Shown: positions 27,129 through 35,918 of the stretch, piece by piece | Position numbering within the stretch: the first letter of the stretch is position 1 | Layout of the letters: each line of letters begins with the position of its first letter | Assembly (NCBI GenBank): GCA_041595875.1 | Contig: JBFHJN010000002.1 | Location: 1 to 64,000, forward strand | Length of the DNA: 64,000 bases | Source: UBA2279 sp041595875 | GTDB lineage: Bacteria; Actinomycetota; Coriobacteriia; Anaerosomatales; Anaerosomataceae | Direction: 5' to 3' | Program-made: the position numbers and the translations under genes | The notes under the pieces: generated by a model | The model's database searches: none | Told to the model about the DNA's origin: nothing | What the model saw: the letters and a program-made list of their open reading frames with translations, nothing else

Positions 27129-28409
27129 TCATAGGTTGGTGGGCTTGACCCCAAGCGTCATCGAGAGTTCGGTGACTTTCCCGTCACGATAGAACTTCAC
27201 CGTCACTTCATCGCCCACAGCGCGGCGCTTCACGGCCAAGATCAGGTCATCCATCGAGCGGATCTTCTCGTCGTCCAGCTGCGTGATGATGTCGTCGGCC
27301 TCCAGGCCGGCCTTGGCCGCTCCGGTGTCGGGAGTGATCTCCACGACCAACGCTCCCTCTTCCACGGGTAGGTCCAGCTCATCGGCCAAAGTCTCGCTGA
27401 CGGTCTGGCCCACGATGCCGAGGAACGCATGCTCGGCTGTGCCGGTCTCGATCAACTGGTCGGCAACGCGAGTGACCGTGCTCACCGGCACGGCGAACCC
27501 GACACCGTCGGCACCGCCGGTGTCGGAGAAGATGGCGGTGGGGATGCCGATAAGCTCGCCGGTGCGGTCGATGAGAGCGCCGCCGGAGTTGCCGGGGTTG
27601 ATCGATGCATCAGTCTGGATGACGTCCACAAGCGGGTAGGTGGTGCCATCCGTGATGGAGTCGGGCAGGGATCGATGGATCGCTGAGACCACACCGGAGG
27701 TGACTGAGTGCTGAAGGCCGAAGGGCGAGCCGATCGCTATGGCCATCTGTCCCACCTGGACATCCTCCGAGCTTCCGAGCGTGATCATGGGGAGCTCAAC
27801 GTCCACCTTGACGACGGCTATGTCTGATTCCGGATCGGTACCGACAAGCTCGCCTTCGTGCTTGTCACCTTCGGCATCTGTGACCACAAGGCGTGTCGCA
27901 TCGCCGGCGACATGGTCGTTGGTGACGATGTAGCTGCCGCCGTCACCCGTCAGTTTGTAGACCACGCCCGAGCCGCTGCCCGTCATGGGGACGGACGGGT
28001 GCTCATCCGGCAGGTCAGTGGAGGTCGCATCGCTCGTCATGTCGATGTTCACGACGCTGGGGAGGGCCTTGGCCGCTGCAGCGACGACGGCCTCGTCTGT
28101 GGTGGAGGTGACCGTGATCTCGCGCTCCGGCATGTCCCCGATCAGACTCGGTGCGAAGTAGTAGGCCCCGAGACCGGCTGCGCCTCCTGCGATCACGGCC
28201 AGCAGCACCATCATCACCACGAGGCCTGCTCCGCGCCGCCGGGGTTTCTCGGCCACTGCGACCGGCGGGGGAGTGACGGGGGCGACGGGCAGTGCGACCG
28301 GAGTGCTCGGTGTCGCGTCCGTGCTGGCTGCCTCTGGGACGCTGGGCTCCGGGCTGGGGGTGTCGGGATCTGCGGGTTCAATGCCTTTGTTGTTGTCGTG
28401 CTCTTCCAT
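27129..28409 (-). CDS. HtrA/DegP-type serine protease with PDZ domain
   Basis: 426 residues, membrane-anchored protease facing outside the cytoplasm. A Pro/Ala-rich cytoplasmic tail of 60 residues is followed by a membrane helix at about 62-85. The trypsin-like domain has His166 (TNDHVAGD), Asp196 (SDIAVVKVD) and Ser275 (NPGNSGGAL). One PDZ domain follows (GALVVEITPDTGAAKAGLEADDIITQ). HtrA proteins degrade or refold damaged envelope proteins. ATG at 28409 follows AGAGAGG. It is a single-gene unit facing the bidirectional terminator. Confidence 0.95.
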   Translation of the reverse strand: MEEHDNNKGIEPADPDTPSPEPSVPEAASTDATPSTPVALPVAPVTPPPVAVAEKPRRRGAGLVVMMVLLAVIAGGAAGLGAYYFAPSLIGDMPEREITVTSTTDEAVVAAAAKALPSVVNIDMTSDATSTDLPDEHPSVPMTGSGSGVVYKLTGDGGSYIVTNDHVAGDATRLVVTDAEGDKHEGELVGTDPESDIAVVKVDVELPMITLGSSEDVQVGQMAIAIGSPFGLQHSVTSGVVSAIHRSLPDSITDGTTYPLVDVIQTDASINPGNSGGALIDRTGELIGIPTAIFSDTGGADGVGFAVPVSTVTRVADQLIETGTAEHAFLGIVGQTVSETLADELDLPVEEGALVVEITPDTGAAKAGLEADDIITQLDDEKIRSMDDLILAVKRRAVGDEVTVKFYRDGKVTELSMTLGVKPTNL

Positions 28410-28541
28410 GCTTCACCTCTCTGTGTGAACCGCTCAATGGCGGGAGTCCTCATACCGTATAGTACGCTGCCTTTCCAAATCTGAATCAGGTCTTACCGGT
28501 TCCACACCAAAGCTCCACATCCGTTCCACGGGTTGTCTATG

Positions 28542-28571
28542 TTGGACGCACCTCGCACCCTCGACTAAACT
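28542..28571 (+). promoter_or_regulatory. Probable promoter for the repeat-bearing membrane protein
   Basis: TTGGAC at 28542-28547 and TAAACT at 28566-28571 with an 18-bp spacer. The start codon lies about 32 bp downstream. Confidence 0.5.
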
Positions 28572-28602
28572 TTCCCGAGGATGCCGACCCGGGAGTCATG
28601 CA

Positions 28603-29154
28603 GTGGACGAACAGACACAGGCCGAGGCCGCAGAGCAGTCGACACAGGCCGAGGCCGCGGAACAGTCGACACAGGCCGAGGCCGCGGAACAGTCGACACA
28701 AGCCGATGACCCCACGCCATCGCAAGAGGCGACACCCGTTGATGAGGCTGTACCCGAAACCGCGCGCGTGGTCGCCGATGGGTCCGTTGAAGCCCTCGCG
28801 GTGGAAGACGCGGCCGGCATCAGCTGGACGCCGTTCATGGCATATCTGGCACTATGGGTGGTGTTGTGCGTCGCAGCTGTCGTGCTTCTGAGGCCCGCTG
28901 CGCTCGACGGGGGTGCGCGTTGGGCTCCCGAGTACCTGTACGCGGTCTATGCGGGTCTTGGCATGACCGCTATGGGTCCGGTCCTGGCGCTCGTCGTCTG
29001 GCTCGTGGTGCGTGCCCGCCGCGAGAAGGACGCGCGTCGCGGCCTGTTCGTCTCGGCGCTGGTCAAGGGCGCCGTGGTGACATTCACAGGAGTGCTGCTC
29101 TGGATCGTGGCTCTGTATATCCTTGATGCGCTCGCAGCGGGCGCACTGGTCTAG
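28603..29154 (+). CDS. Membrane protein with N-terminal TQAEAAEQS repeats
   Basis: 183 residues, no family recognised. The first 35 residues hold three near-identical copies of TQAEAAEQS plus a partial fourth; the acidic, Thr/Glu-rich stretch runs to about residue 70 and is likely disordered. Three or four hydrophobic helices follow: about 75-95 (FMAYLALWVVLCVAAVVLL), 108-135 and 150-178. GTG start at 28603 with CGGGAG upstream. It precedes ddl by 31 bp and may be co-transcribed with it. Confidence 0.7.
   Translation: MDEQTQAEAAEQSTQAEAAEQSTQAEAAEQSTQADDPTPSQEATPVDEAVPETARVVADGSVEALAVEDAAGISWTPFMAYLALWVVLCVAAVVLLRPAALDGGARWAPEYLYAVYAGLGMTAMGPVLALVVWLVVRARREKDARRGLFVSALVKGAVVTFTGVLLWIVALYILDALAAGALV
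28614..28694 (+). repeat. Three tandem 27-bp repeats inside the membrane-protein gene
   Basis: Units at 28614-28640, 28641-28667 and 28668-28694. The second and third are identical and the first differs at two positions. A partial fourth begins at 28695. The unit length is a multiple of three, so copy number can change without breaking the frame. Confidence 0.9.
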
Positions 29155-29185
29155 GTCGTCGAGCGTGGGAGAGAGGTCGCTTCTG

Positions 29186-30121
29186 ATGTCAGAGCTTCAG
29201 GGCCGCAAAGTGGCGGTACTCATGGGTGGACGCTCCGCCGAGAGGGACGTCTCTCTCCACACCGGGGAACAGGTGGCGAATGCGCTCACGTCGATCGGGC
29301 ATCTTGTGGAGCTGATCGACACCGCGAGCCCCACGTTCATCGCCTCTCTCCAGCAAGGCGATTTCGACGTCGCCTTCATCTGCCTGCACGGTCGGTTCGG
29401 CGAGGATGGCACGATGCAGGGGTTGCTCGAACTCCTGGACATCCCGTACGTGGGGTCCGGGGTTCTTGCAAGCGCGCTCGCCATCGACAAGGTGATGTCC
29501 AAGCACTTCTTCTCCCTTGCCGAGATACCCACGCCCGAGTACGTCGTCGTTCAGGAGGGCGAGCAGTCCGATATCGCTGGCATCGTGCGTGCTGTCGGCC
29601 CGAAATCGGTCGTGAAGCCTGCGAAGGAGGGTTCGTCGTTCGGGATGTCTATCGTGCACGAGCCCGCCGAGCTGCCCGCCGCTATCGAACTGGCGCTCAC
29701 CTATGACGCGCAGGTGCTCGTTGAGCGCTTCATCCCCGGCGTCGAGGTCACCGTGGGAGTCCTGGGCAACAGCGACCTCATGGCGCTGCCAACGCTGGAG
29801 ATCGTTCCCGCACACGAGTTCTATGACTATGAATCCAAGTATGTCCCGGGCATGTGCAACCACATAATCCCTGCCCGTGTGAGCGAAGAGACCGCCGAGG
29901 AGTGCCAGCGAATCTCACTTGAGGCGCACCGGCTTCTCGGGTGCCGCGGGATGTCTCGGGCAGACACCATCGTGGGCGAGGACGGATCGGTGTACCTGCT
30001 GGAAGTGAACACGATACCCGGCATGACCTCCACGAGCCTGCTGCCGGATTCCGCCCGTGCCGCCGGCATCGAGTTCCCGCAACTGTGCGAGAAGCTTGTG
30101 GAGCTCGCGCTGGAGGACTAG
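29186..30121 (+). CDS. ddl: D-alanine--D-alanine ligase
   Basis: Makes the D-Ala-D-Ala dipeptide of peptidoglycan using ATP. 311 residues from ATG 29186 (MSELQGRKVAVLMGGRSAER); the longer frame overlaps the upstream gene. Family motifs are VLMGGRSAERDVSLHTG, CLHGRFGEDGTMQGLLE, the ATP-grasp loop VKPAKEGSSFGM, and the metal and substrate end LLEVNTIPGMTSTSLLP. The length fits the short DdlB type. Its stop overlaps the convergent histidine-kinase gene by 4 bp. Confidence 0.95.
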   Translation: MSELQGRKVAVLMGGRSAERDVSLHTGEQVANALTSIGHLVELIDTASPTFIASLQQGDFDVAFICLHGRFGEDGTMQGLLELLDIPYVGSGVLASALAIDKVMSKHFFSLAEIPTPEYVVVQEGEQSDIAGIVRAVGPKSVVKPAKEGSSFGMSIVHEPAELPAAIELALTYDAQVLVERFIPGVEVTVGVLGNSDLMALPTLEIVPAHEFYDYESKYVPGMCNHIIPARVSEETAEECQRISLEAHRLLGCRGMSRADTIVGEDGSVYLLEVNTIPGMTSTSLLPDSARAAGIEFPQLCEKLVELALED

Positions 30122-31638
30122 TCCGCCCGGGGAGATTCCAGCGGGAGCGCGATCACGAACCGCGCCCCCCCACCGTTGCTGTCCGCTACATATGCTTTGC
30201 CGCCGTGGCTCTCGGCCACCGTCTTCACGATGTAGAGACCAAGCCCGGCCCCGTTGCCTGAGTCCGAATCCAGCCGGACGTAGCGCTCGAAGATGAGTTC
30301 GCGGTACTCGACGGGTACGCCGTCACCGCCGTCCTCGACCACAAGCAGGGCGAAGTCGTCATCCACATCCACCCTCAGGGAGATGGTAGTCCCCCCGGGC
30401 GTGTGCTTGATGGCGTTCATGAGCAGGTTGGTCAACGCTTGCTTCAGGCGGTCCGCGTCTCCCATGATGACCGCGTCGGCATGGCGCTCGATGATGAGCT
30501 CATGGTCCGGATGCGTGGGCAGGGAAGACGCCACGTCAGTTGCCAGCTCGCCCAGGGGCACAGGGGCCCAGCGGTTTGAAAGCAGGCCGCGTTCGGCCCT
30601 GGCCGCGTCAAGCAAGTCCTCCAACATCTGAGCCATTCGATACGTGGCCGCACGGGCCTTGGTGATCACGGTGTCGCGCTGTTCGGTGGAGAGGTCGCCG
30701 CCAAGCATCTCCAGATACCCGGAGACCACTGTGAGCGGAGCGCGAAGGTCGTGGGAGACCACAGAGACGACCTCGGCCCGCAGCTGTTCGAGCTTCCTGC
30801 GTTCCGTCACATCGGTGACCGTCAGCAAACAGAGCGCTGAGTCGTCCCTGGGACGTGTCAGCGTGCATTCCACCCAACGCTCCAGCCCGTCCTGGGCCAG
30901 GCAGTGGATCAACAGCTTGTTGGCATCGGTAAGCGAAAGAAGCTCGGCGGGCTCCAAAGGCGCGCCGTTCTCACGGGAGAGCGTGAACGGGCTCAGTGCA
31001 TGAGCCAGGGGACGGCCGAGAAGCGCCCCGACCGGCTGGCTGAGGAATGCGGCCGCCGCAGGGTTCGCTACCTCGATGACGTCGTCGTGAATCAGGAGCT
31101 TCATCTCCGATGACGCGTCGACCACGGCCCGGAAGGTCCGCTCGGAATCCAATGCACGGTCGGTTACGGCGCGCAGGTCCGCCTGTCGCAAGGAGAGCTG
31201 CTGGAGGAGCTGGTCGACGGTATCGCCCAGCTCTTTGAACTCCACCGGCACGTCGACGCCCAGCTCACCGGTCAGACCTTCGCCGTTGCCCTCGATGGCG
31301 GCGATACCGCGTTGGCGAATATGGTCGGCGAAGCGCTCAAGCGGTGTGCTGATGACCGTTGTGAGCCACAGGCCAAGAAGGAATCCGGCGGCAAGCGCCA
31401 GGCCGCCCATCCCGAGGGGCACGAGCGTGTCCGTGATGTTGTCTGCCGCGGTGGGCCATGGGCTGACGCCGGTCACAAGTGATGTGGCGGAGTAGATGAC
31501 GATGAACAGCAGCACGGAGCCAAGCGCCAGTGAGGCGCTGAAGCGCCCCCTGAGCGTTGCCGGCCAGATGGAGATCTTACGGTCCCCCCGCACGCGCGCT
31601 CCAATGTGCCGTGTGCGCCGACGGACGGCGCACTTCAC
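30118..31638 (-). CDS. Membrane sensor histidine kinase with HAMP-like and PAS domains
   Basis: 506 residues. Two membrane helices (about 32-55 and 75-98) enclose only a short external loop. A HAMP-like segment follows, then a PAS domain (AVVDASSEMKLLIHDDVIEVANPAAAAFL is its start), and a HisKA domain with the phospho-acceptor in VSHDLRAPLTVVSGYLEML. The ATPase domain has the N-box NLLMNAIKHTPGG, G1 VEDGGDGVP and G2 GLGLYIVKTVAESHGG. All catalytic boxes look intact. No response regulator is adjacent, so it is an orphan. The short loop suggests an intracellular or membrane-borne signal. Confidence 0.9.
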   Translation of the reverse strand: MKCAVRRRTRHIGARVRGDRKISIWPATLRGRFSASLALGSVLLFIVIYSATSLVTGVSPWPTAADNITDTLVPLGMGGLALAAGFLLGLWLTTVISTPLERFADHIRQRGIAAIEGNGEGLTGELGVDVPVEFKELGDTVDQLLQQLSLRQADLRAVTDRALDSERTFRAVVDASSEMKLLIHDDVIEVANPAAAAFLSQPVGALLGRPLAHALSPFTLSRENGAPLEPAELLSLTDANKLLIHCLAQDGLERWVECTLTRPRDDSALCLLTVTDVTERRKLEQLRAEVVSVVSHDLRAPLTVVSGYLEMLGGDLSTEQRDTVITKARAATYRMAQMLEDLLDAARAERGLLSNRWAPVPLGELATDVASSLPTHPDHELIIERHADAVIMGDADRLKQALTNLLMNAIKHTPGGTTISLRVDVDDDFALLVVEDGGDGVPVEYRELIFERYVRLDSDSGNGAGLGLYIVKTVAESHGGKAYVADSNGGGARFVIALPLESPRAD

Positions 31639-31686
31639 AGGACAGTCGGCATCTTATCACGTAAGGACTGAGGCAATACCCGCAAG

Positions 31687-34413
31687 CTAGCCCTGACGCG
31701 CAGCCCTACGCTTGAAGATGTCGATGAGGATCGTGGGCACCAGCGCTGCCGCGACAACCGCGCCCCAGTCGGTGATCGAGAGCGGCTGGGTCTTGAACAC
31801 GGCCTGCAACGGCGGCAGGTAGATGACCAGCATCTGCAGCGACATCGAGCCCAGCAGCGAGTAGTTCAACCACTTGTTCTTGAAGGAGTACGCCGAGAAG
31901 ATCGTGCGTGTCTCGGAACGGAAGCTGAACGCGTGGAGAAGCTGGGCGAGGACCATCGCCGTGAAGAGCATGGTCTGCGCGCGCTCGGCGCTGTGCCCGG
32001 GCATGTAGAAGTCCGCCCAAACGTACATGATCAGGCCGGCCAATGTTATGAACGCTCCCTGCCAGAGCACCTGCACCTGACGGCGCTTTGCCAGGATCGA
32101 CTCCTTGGCGTCGCGGGGCTTGCGATCCATGACGTTGGGTGATGCCGGGTCCACGCCAAGCGCCAGGGCAGGGAAGCCGTCTGTCACCAGGTTGATCCAC
32201 AGGATCTGGAGCGGCAGCAGCGCGGGTGTCTCGGCGAAGAACGTGGTGATGAAGATGATCAAGACCTCGGAGACGTTACATGACAGCAGGAAGAGGATGA
32301 ACTTCTTCAAGTTGTCATAAACGCTCCTGCCGAGGCTGACTGCGTCCACGATGGTGGCGAAGTTGTCGTCGGCAAGGACCATGTCCGCCGCTTCACGGGA
32401 GACGTCGGTGCCCACCTTGCCCATGGCCACACCGATGTCGGCCTTCTTGAGTGCCGGCGCGTCGTTCACACCGTCGCCGGTCATGGCCACGATGTGTCCG
32501 CGCTTCTTGAGCGCATCGACGATGCGCAGCTTGTGCTCGGGGTTCACGCGGGCGTAGATCCGGACGTCGTCGACAGCCTCGTAGAGATCCTCATCGGACA
32601 TCGCCTCAAGGTCGCGGCCGGTGACGACGCGCTTGCCTTCAAGCAGCCCGATCTCCGCGCCTATCGCTTGTGCCGTCAGCGCGTGGTCGCCGGTGACCAT
32701 CGCCACATGGATGCCGGCCTTATGGCAGACGTCGATGGCTTCGGTGACCTCGGTGCGCGGCGGGTCCACAAGACCCATGATGCCCACGTACGTCAGATCG
32801 CGCTCGAGGTGCTCTCCCTCCAGCGCTTCGTCTTCAGCAAGCGTGCGGAAGGCGAACGCCAGCGTACGGTATCCGCCGGAGGCGAGCGACTCGTTTGCGG
32901 AGGCGAGCGTCTTGCGGAGCTCGTCGGTCATGGGGACGAGCTCGCCGTGGATGCGGGCCGAAGTGCAGAGCCCCAGCACCACGTCGGCGCCGCCCTTCAG
33001 GTACGCGACACGGGCGCCCTCGATGGCGTGCACGGTCGTCATGCGCTTGCGCTCGGAATCGAAGGGGACCTCCGCAAGCCGCTTGGGGCGGTTCCGGCCG
33101 GTGTCCAGCTCGTCTGCCGCAACGATGAGCGCGGTCTCGGTGGGGTCGCCCACGAGCTGGTCGTCGGCGGTGAAGTGCGCGTCGTTGCAGTTCGCCGCGA
33201 TCTCCACCAGCAGCTCGAGGTCTGCCGGATCGGCTTTGCGATCCTCGGGAGACAGGCCCCAGTCCGGCGTGATGGAGATGAGGTCGCTGCCGACCAGCAG
33301 TCTGCGTACCGTCATCTCGTTGCGGGTCAGGGTGCCGGTCTTGTCCGAGCAGATGAAGCTCGTGGAACCCAGCGTCTCCACCGCGTGGAGCTTGCGGACG
33401 ATCGCGTTGCTCTCGGCCATTTTGCGTACGCCCAGGGAGAGCGCCACCGTCACGATGGCAGGCAGTCCCTCGGGGATCGCCGCGACGGCCAGTGAGATGG
33501 CTACCAGCAGGGCGACGGTCAGCCGGGTGCGGAAGGCTTCGTGGGTGAGCGCCTGGGTGAAGGTCTCGCCGGTGGCCTGCCACGCCTGGAAGACTCCCAC
33601 GGCGAACACGATCGCCGCTATCCCCAGGATGAGGACGGCGATGCGCTTGCCAACGCCTTTGAGCTCGGTCTGGAGCGGCGTCTTCTCGTCTTCTTGCGCG
33701 GCGAGAAGGTCCGCGATGTGGCCCATCTCGGTGTTCTGCCCGGTGCCGGTCACTACGTAGCGCCCGCGACCCACCGCGGTGGAAGTCGCGGCGAACACCA
33801 TCGTGGTGCGATCTCCCAGCGCCGCGTCGGAAGTGACCTCGGCCTCCACATGCTTGGTGACCGGGCGGCTCTCGCCGGTGAGCGAGGCCTCTTCAATACG
33901 CAGCGCCGCCACTTCCAGCAGGCGGCCGTCTGCCGGTATCTTGTCGCCGGACTCCAGCAAGACGATGTCGCCGGGCACAAGCGTGCCCGCAGCGATGTCT
34001 TGCTCCACACCGTCACGTATGACGGTCGCGGTCGGCGCCGAGAGTTGCCGGAGCGCATCGAGCGCCTGTTCCGCCCGGTACTCCTGGATGAAGCCCAGGA
34101 TGCCGTTGAGCAGCAGGATCGCTGTGATCGCGATGGCTTCGATCGTCTGGCCTTCCACTGCCGAGATGACCACGGCGGCCATGAGCACCCAGATCATGAA
34201 GTCGTTGAACTGCGCCACGAACATGCGCCAGGCAGGGGACTTCTCCGCCTGCTGCAGTTCGTTGGGGCCGTACTCGGCCAGCCGGCGGACCGCCTCTTCC
34301 GAGGTGAGCCCGGCCTCGCTGTCGGTGTCGAGACGCTCGACCACCTCAGCGCTTGTGAGGGCGTGGGCCTCTGGGGCGACCGTTGCGGTCTTCAGACTGC
34401 TGAGCTCTGGCAT
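31687..34413 (-). CDS. P-type cation-transporting ATPase (type II), probably Mn2+ or Ca2+ export
   Basis: 908 residues from ATG 34413 (MPELSSLKTATV) after GAGAGGA. Cation-ATPase N-terminal domain, then the actuator TGES (SLTGESRPV), the M4 metal site PEGLPA, the phosphorylated Asp357 in CSDKTGTLTRNEMTV, the hinge TGDGVNDAPALKKADIGVAMG, and M6 NLVTDGFPALALGVD. The PEGLPA and NLVTD sites are of the SERCA type. The leader carries a yybP-ykoY type riboswitch (34439-34566). This class responds to Mn2+ and controls P-type exporters in some bacteria, so Mn2+ efflux is more likely than Ca2+ alone. Confidence 0.93.
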   Translation of the reverse strand: MPELSSLKTATVAPEAHALTSAEVVERLDTDSEAGLTSEEAVRRLAEYGPNELQQAEKSPAWRMFVAQFNDFMIWVLMAAVVISAVEGQTIEAIAITAILLLNGILGFIQEYRAEQALDALRQLSAPTATVIRDGVEQDIAAGTLVPGDIVLLESGDKIPADGRLLEVAALRIEEASLTGESRPVTKHVEAEVTSDAALGDRTTMVFAATSTAVGRGRYVVTGTGQNTEMGHIADLLAAQEDEKTPLQTELKGVGKRIAVLILGIAAIVFAVGVFQAWQATGETFTQALTHEAFRTRLTVALLVAISLAVAAIPEGLPAIVTVALSLGVRKMAESNAIVRKLHAVETLGSTSFICSDKTGTLTRNEMTVRRLLVGSDLISITPDWGLSPEDRKADPADLELLVEIAANCNDAHFTADDQLVGDPTETALIVAADELDTGRNRPKRLAEVPFDSERKRMTTVHAIEGARVAYLKGGADVVLGLCTSARIHGELVPMTDELRKTLASANESLASGGYRTLAFAFRTLAEDEALEGEHLERDLTYVGIMGLVDPPRTEVTEAIDVCHKAGIHVAMVTGDHALTAQAIGAEIGLLEGKRVVTGRDLEAMSDEDLYEAVDDVRIYARVNPEHKLRIVDALKKRGHIVAMTGDGVNDAPALKKADIGVAMGKVGTDVSREAADMVLADDNFATIVDAVSLGRSVYDNLKKFILFLLSCNVSEVLIIFITTFFAETPALLPLQILWINLVTDGFPALALGVDPASPNVMDRKPRDAKESILAKRRQVQVLWQGAFITLAGLIMYVWADFYMPGHSAERAQTMLFTAMVLAQLLHAFSFRSETRTIFSAYSFKNKWLNYSLLGSMSLQMLVIYLPPLQAVFKTQPLSITDWGAVVAAALVPTILIDIFKRRAARQG

Positions 34414-34438
34414 CGCGTGTCCTCTCGGAAAAGAAAAA

Positions 34439-34468
34439 GACCTTCGGCGAGGTGATTCGCCGAAGGTC
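34439..34468 (-). terminator. Riboswitch-controlled terminator before the P-type ATPase gene
   Basis: 12-bp stem GACCTTCGGCGA/TCGCCGAAGGTC with a 6-base loop, followed on the minus strand by TTTTTCTTTT and then, within a few bases, the GAGAGG ribosome site. It is a classic expression-platform terminator. Confidence 0.9.
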
Positions 34469-34566
34469 TCGCGGTCACAAAGTTCTGTGATGGCAGGGCC
34501 GGGGCTCATCGCCCGAGATTGTCGGCCTGCCTCCGCCCGAAGGCGGGGGCTACTCCCCTTCGCGGA
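34439..34566 (-). ncRNA. yybP-ykoY type (Mn2+) riboswitch
   Basis: On the minus strand, the RNA has the class hallmark AAGGGGAGUAGC at about 34560-34549, a GC-rich P2 helix, and a final segment CGCGAGACCUUCGGCG that closes P1. P1 pairs CCGCGAAGG (34565-34557) with CCUUCGGCG (34466-34458), with one bulge. The same 3' strand also forms one arm of the downstream terminator, so P1 and the terminator are mutually exclusive. Mn2+ binding should favour P1 and switch expression on, as known for this class. Assigned by eye from consensus, without a covariance search. Confidence 0.85.
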
Positions 34567-34602
34567 ACAGGCTAGTGCAAAGCGGTGCTGACCACAAGAG
34601 GT

Positions 34603-35484
34603 TTACCCGTTTGGGCAGCCTACGCCACGGCACAGGCGAGAACTCAGTCCACGGCCCGTGGGTGTGGCTGCAAGGCCTCCAAGCGCGGTTTCGCGAAGCG
34701 AAGGCGGCAGGCTCCTGCCCACCTGGCCCATCGCGTCGATCACCTCATCAAGCGGGATAGGGAAGCGCAGGCCTGCCAGCGCCATCTCTGCCGAGGAGAG
34801 CGCGACGGCAGTGCCGGTGGCGTTGCGAGACACGCAAGGGACCTCTACCAGCCCGCCCACTGGATCGCACACCAGGCCCAGAAGTCCTTGCAGCGCGAAG
34901 GCCGCCGCGTGACCTGCCTGTTGGGGCGTGCCGCCGGCGAGCTCCACAGCCGCGACCGCGCCCATCGCAGCAGCCGAGCCTATCTCGGCCTGACAGCCGC
35001 CGGCCGCACCGGAGAGGGTGGCCCGTGCCGCGATCACTCCGCCCACCGCGGCAGCTGCGAACAGCGCCCGGACGGCATCGTCGCGTGTGGCGCCGGCCGA
35101 CCCGATGCCTGTGACCAGCACGGCGGGCAGCACGCCCGAGGCGCCGCCGGTGGGGGCCGCTACCACGCGGCCCATGCGCGCGTTGACTTCTGCCACCGCA
35201 AGCGCGGCCGCGATGGCTTTGCGCATGCGGCCGTCGATGATGCGGGGTGTTGCCGAGTCGAGGGCCGCTGCCTGTCCGCCGGTGAGCCCGGATCGCGAGA
35301 GCTCCGTCTCGGCAAGACCGCGCGCCGCCGCTTCTTCCATCACAGAGAACGTCTGCGACATGTGCTCGAAGACGGTGTCTCTATCGCTGTTGGCGTCCTC
35401 GACCTCGCGGTGGATCGCTGCATCGCCAAGCGAGCCGTGCGTCTCGGCGGCCTTCAGCAGTTCAGCGAAGCTGGTGTACGCCAT
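34603..35484 (-). CDS. sdaAA: L-serine ammonia-lyase, alpha subunit (iron-sulfur)
   Basis: Deaminates L-serine to pyruvate and ammonia with the beta subunit, using a 4Fe-4S cluster. 293 residues from ATG 35484 (MAYTSFAELLKAAE) after GGAGGA; the longer frame has no good site. Family regions are APTGGASGVLPAVLV, SGAAGGCQAEIGSAAAMGA and GLVCDPVGGLVEVPCVSRNATG, holding the conserved Cys. The beta gene is 3 kb away, beyond feoAB and mrp. The gene ends just before the riboswitch leader of the ATPase gene. Confidence 0.93.
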   Translation of the reverse strand: MAYTSFAELLKAAETHGSLGDAAIHREVEDANSDRDTVFEHMSQTFSVMEEAAARGLAETELSRSGLTGGQAAALDSATPRIIDGRMRKAIAAALAVAEVNARMGRVVAAPTGGASGVLPAVLVTGIGSAGATRDDAVRALFAAAAVGGVIAARATLSGAAGGCQAEIGSAAAMGAVAAVELAGGTPQQAGHAAAFALQGLLGLVCDPVGGLVEVPCVSRNATGTAVALSSAEMALAGLRFPIPLDEVIDAMGQVGRSLPPSLRETALGGLAATPTGRGLSSRLCRGVGCPNG

Positions 35485-35541
35485 CGTTCCTCCATTCGTC
35501 AGTACTGCATGGATTGTACGACAGCCGGTAGCCTGATGCGC

Positions 35542-35570
35542 TTGACGCCTGTTTGGCACGGTAGTAGCTT
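35542..35570 (+). promoter_or_regulatory. Probable promoter for feoA
   Basis: TTGACG at 35542-35547 and TAGCTT at 35565-35570, 17-bp spacer. The transcript would have a leader of about 50 bases to the feoA ATG. I do not see a convincing Fur or IdeR box. Confidence 0.5.
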
Positions 35571-35624
35571 TAGCTGTGCCGACAAGTTAGTGTGTACGAA
35601 TGATGTACGTTATAGGAGGTTCAC

Positions 35625-35918
35625 ATGCAGGGACGCGGACACGGGCGTGGATTCAGACGCCGGACCTGGATGTGGGACGGAGAAGTCTCGCTTGACCAGA
35701 CCCGGCCGGGCGATGAGTTTGAGATCGTCGAGGTCGGTGACGAGCGTGCGCGGATGCATGCCCTTCGCTTCGGTATGGCCGAAGGCGCGCGTGTCTCCTG
35801 TGTGACCCGGGTTCCGGCCGGACCGATAATCCTTCGGAGCGGGCGACAGGAGATCGCCGTGGGCCGCCAGCTCGCCCGCCGCATACGCGTGCGACGCTAC
35901 GAGCAGGGGGTGGCGTAA
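35625..35918 (+). CDS. feoA: Ferrous iron transport protein A (FeoA domain)
   Basis: 97 residues. After a basic Gly/Arg-rich N-terminus (QGRGHGRGFRRRTW), the SH3-like FeoA domain runs from SLDQTRPGDEFEIVEVGDE to GRQEIAVGRQLARRIRVRR. FeoA supports ferrous iron uptake by FeoB from the cytoplasmic side. ATG at 35625 follows AGGAGGT. It abuts feoB with no gap, so the pair is translated together. Confidence 0.9.
   Translation: MQGRGHGRGFRRRTWMWDGEVSLDQTRPGDEFEIVEVGDERARMHALRFGMAEGARVSCVTRVPAGPIILRSGRQEIAVGRQLARRIRVRRYEQGVA

Noticed and set aside
34585..35805. 406-residue plus-strand frame over sdaAA and the riboswitch
   Set aside because: Antisense to sdaAA and runs through the feoA promoter and start; composition is not protein-like.
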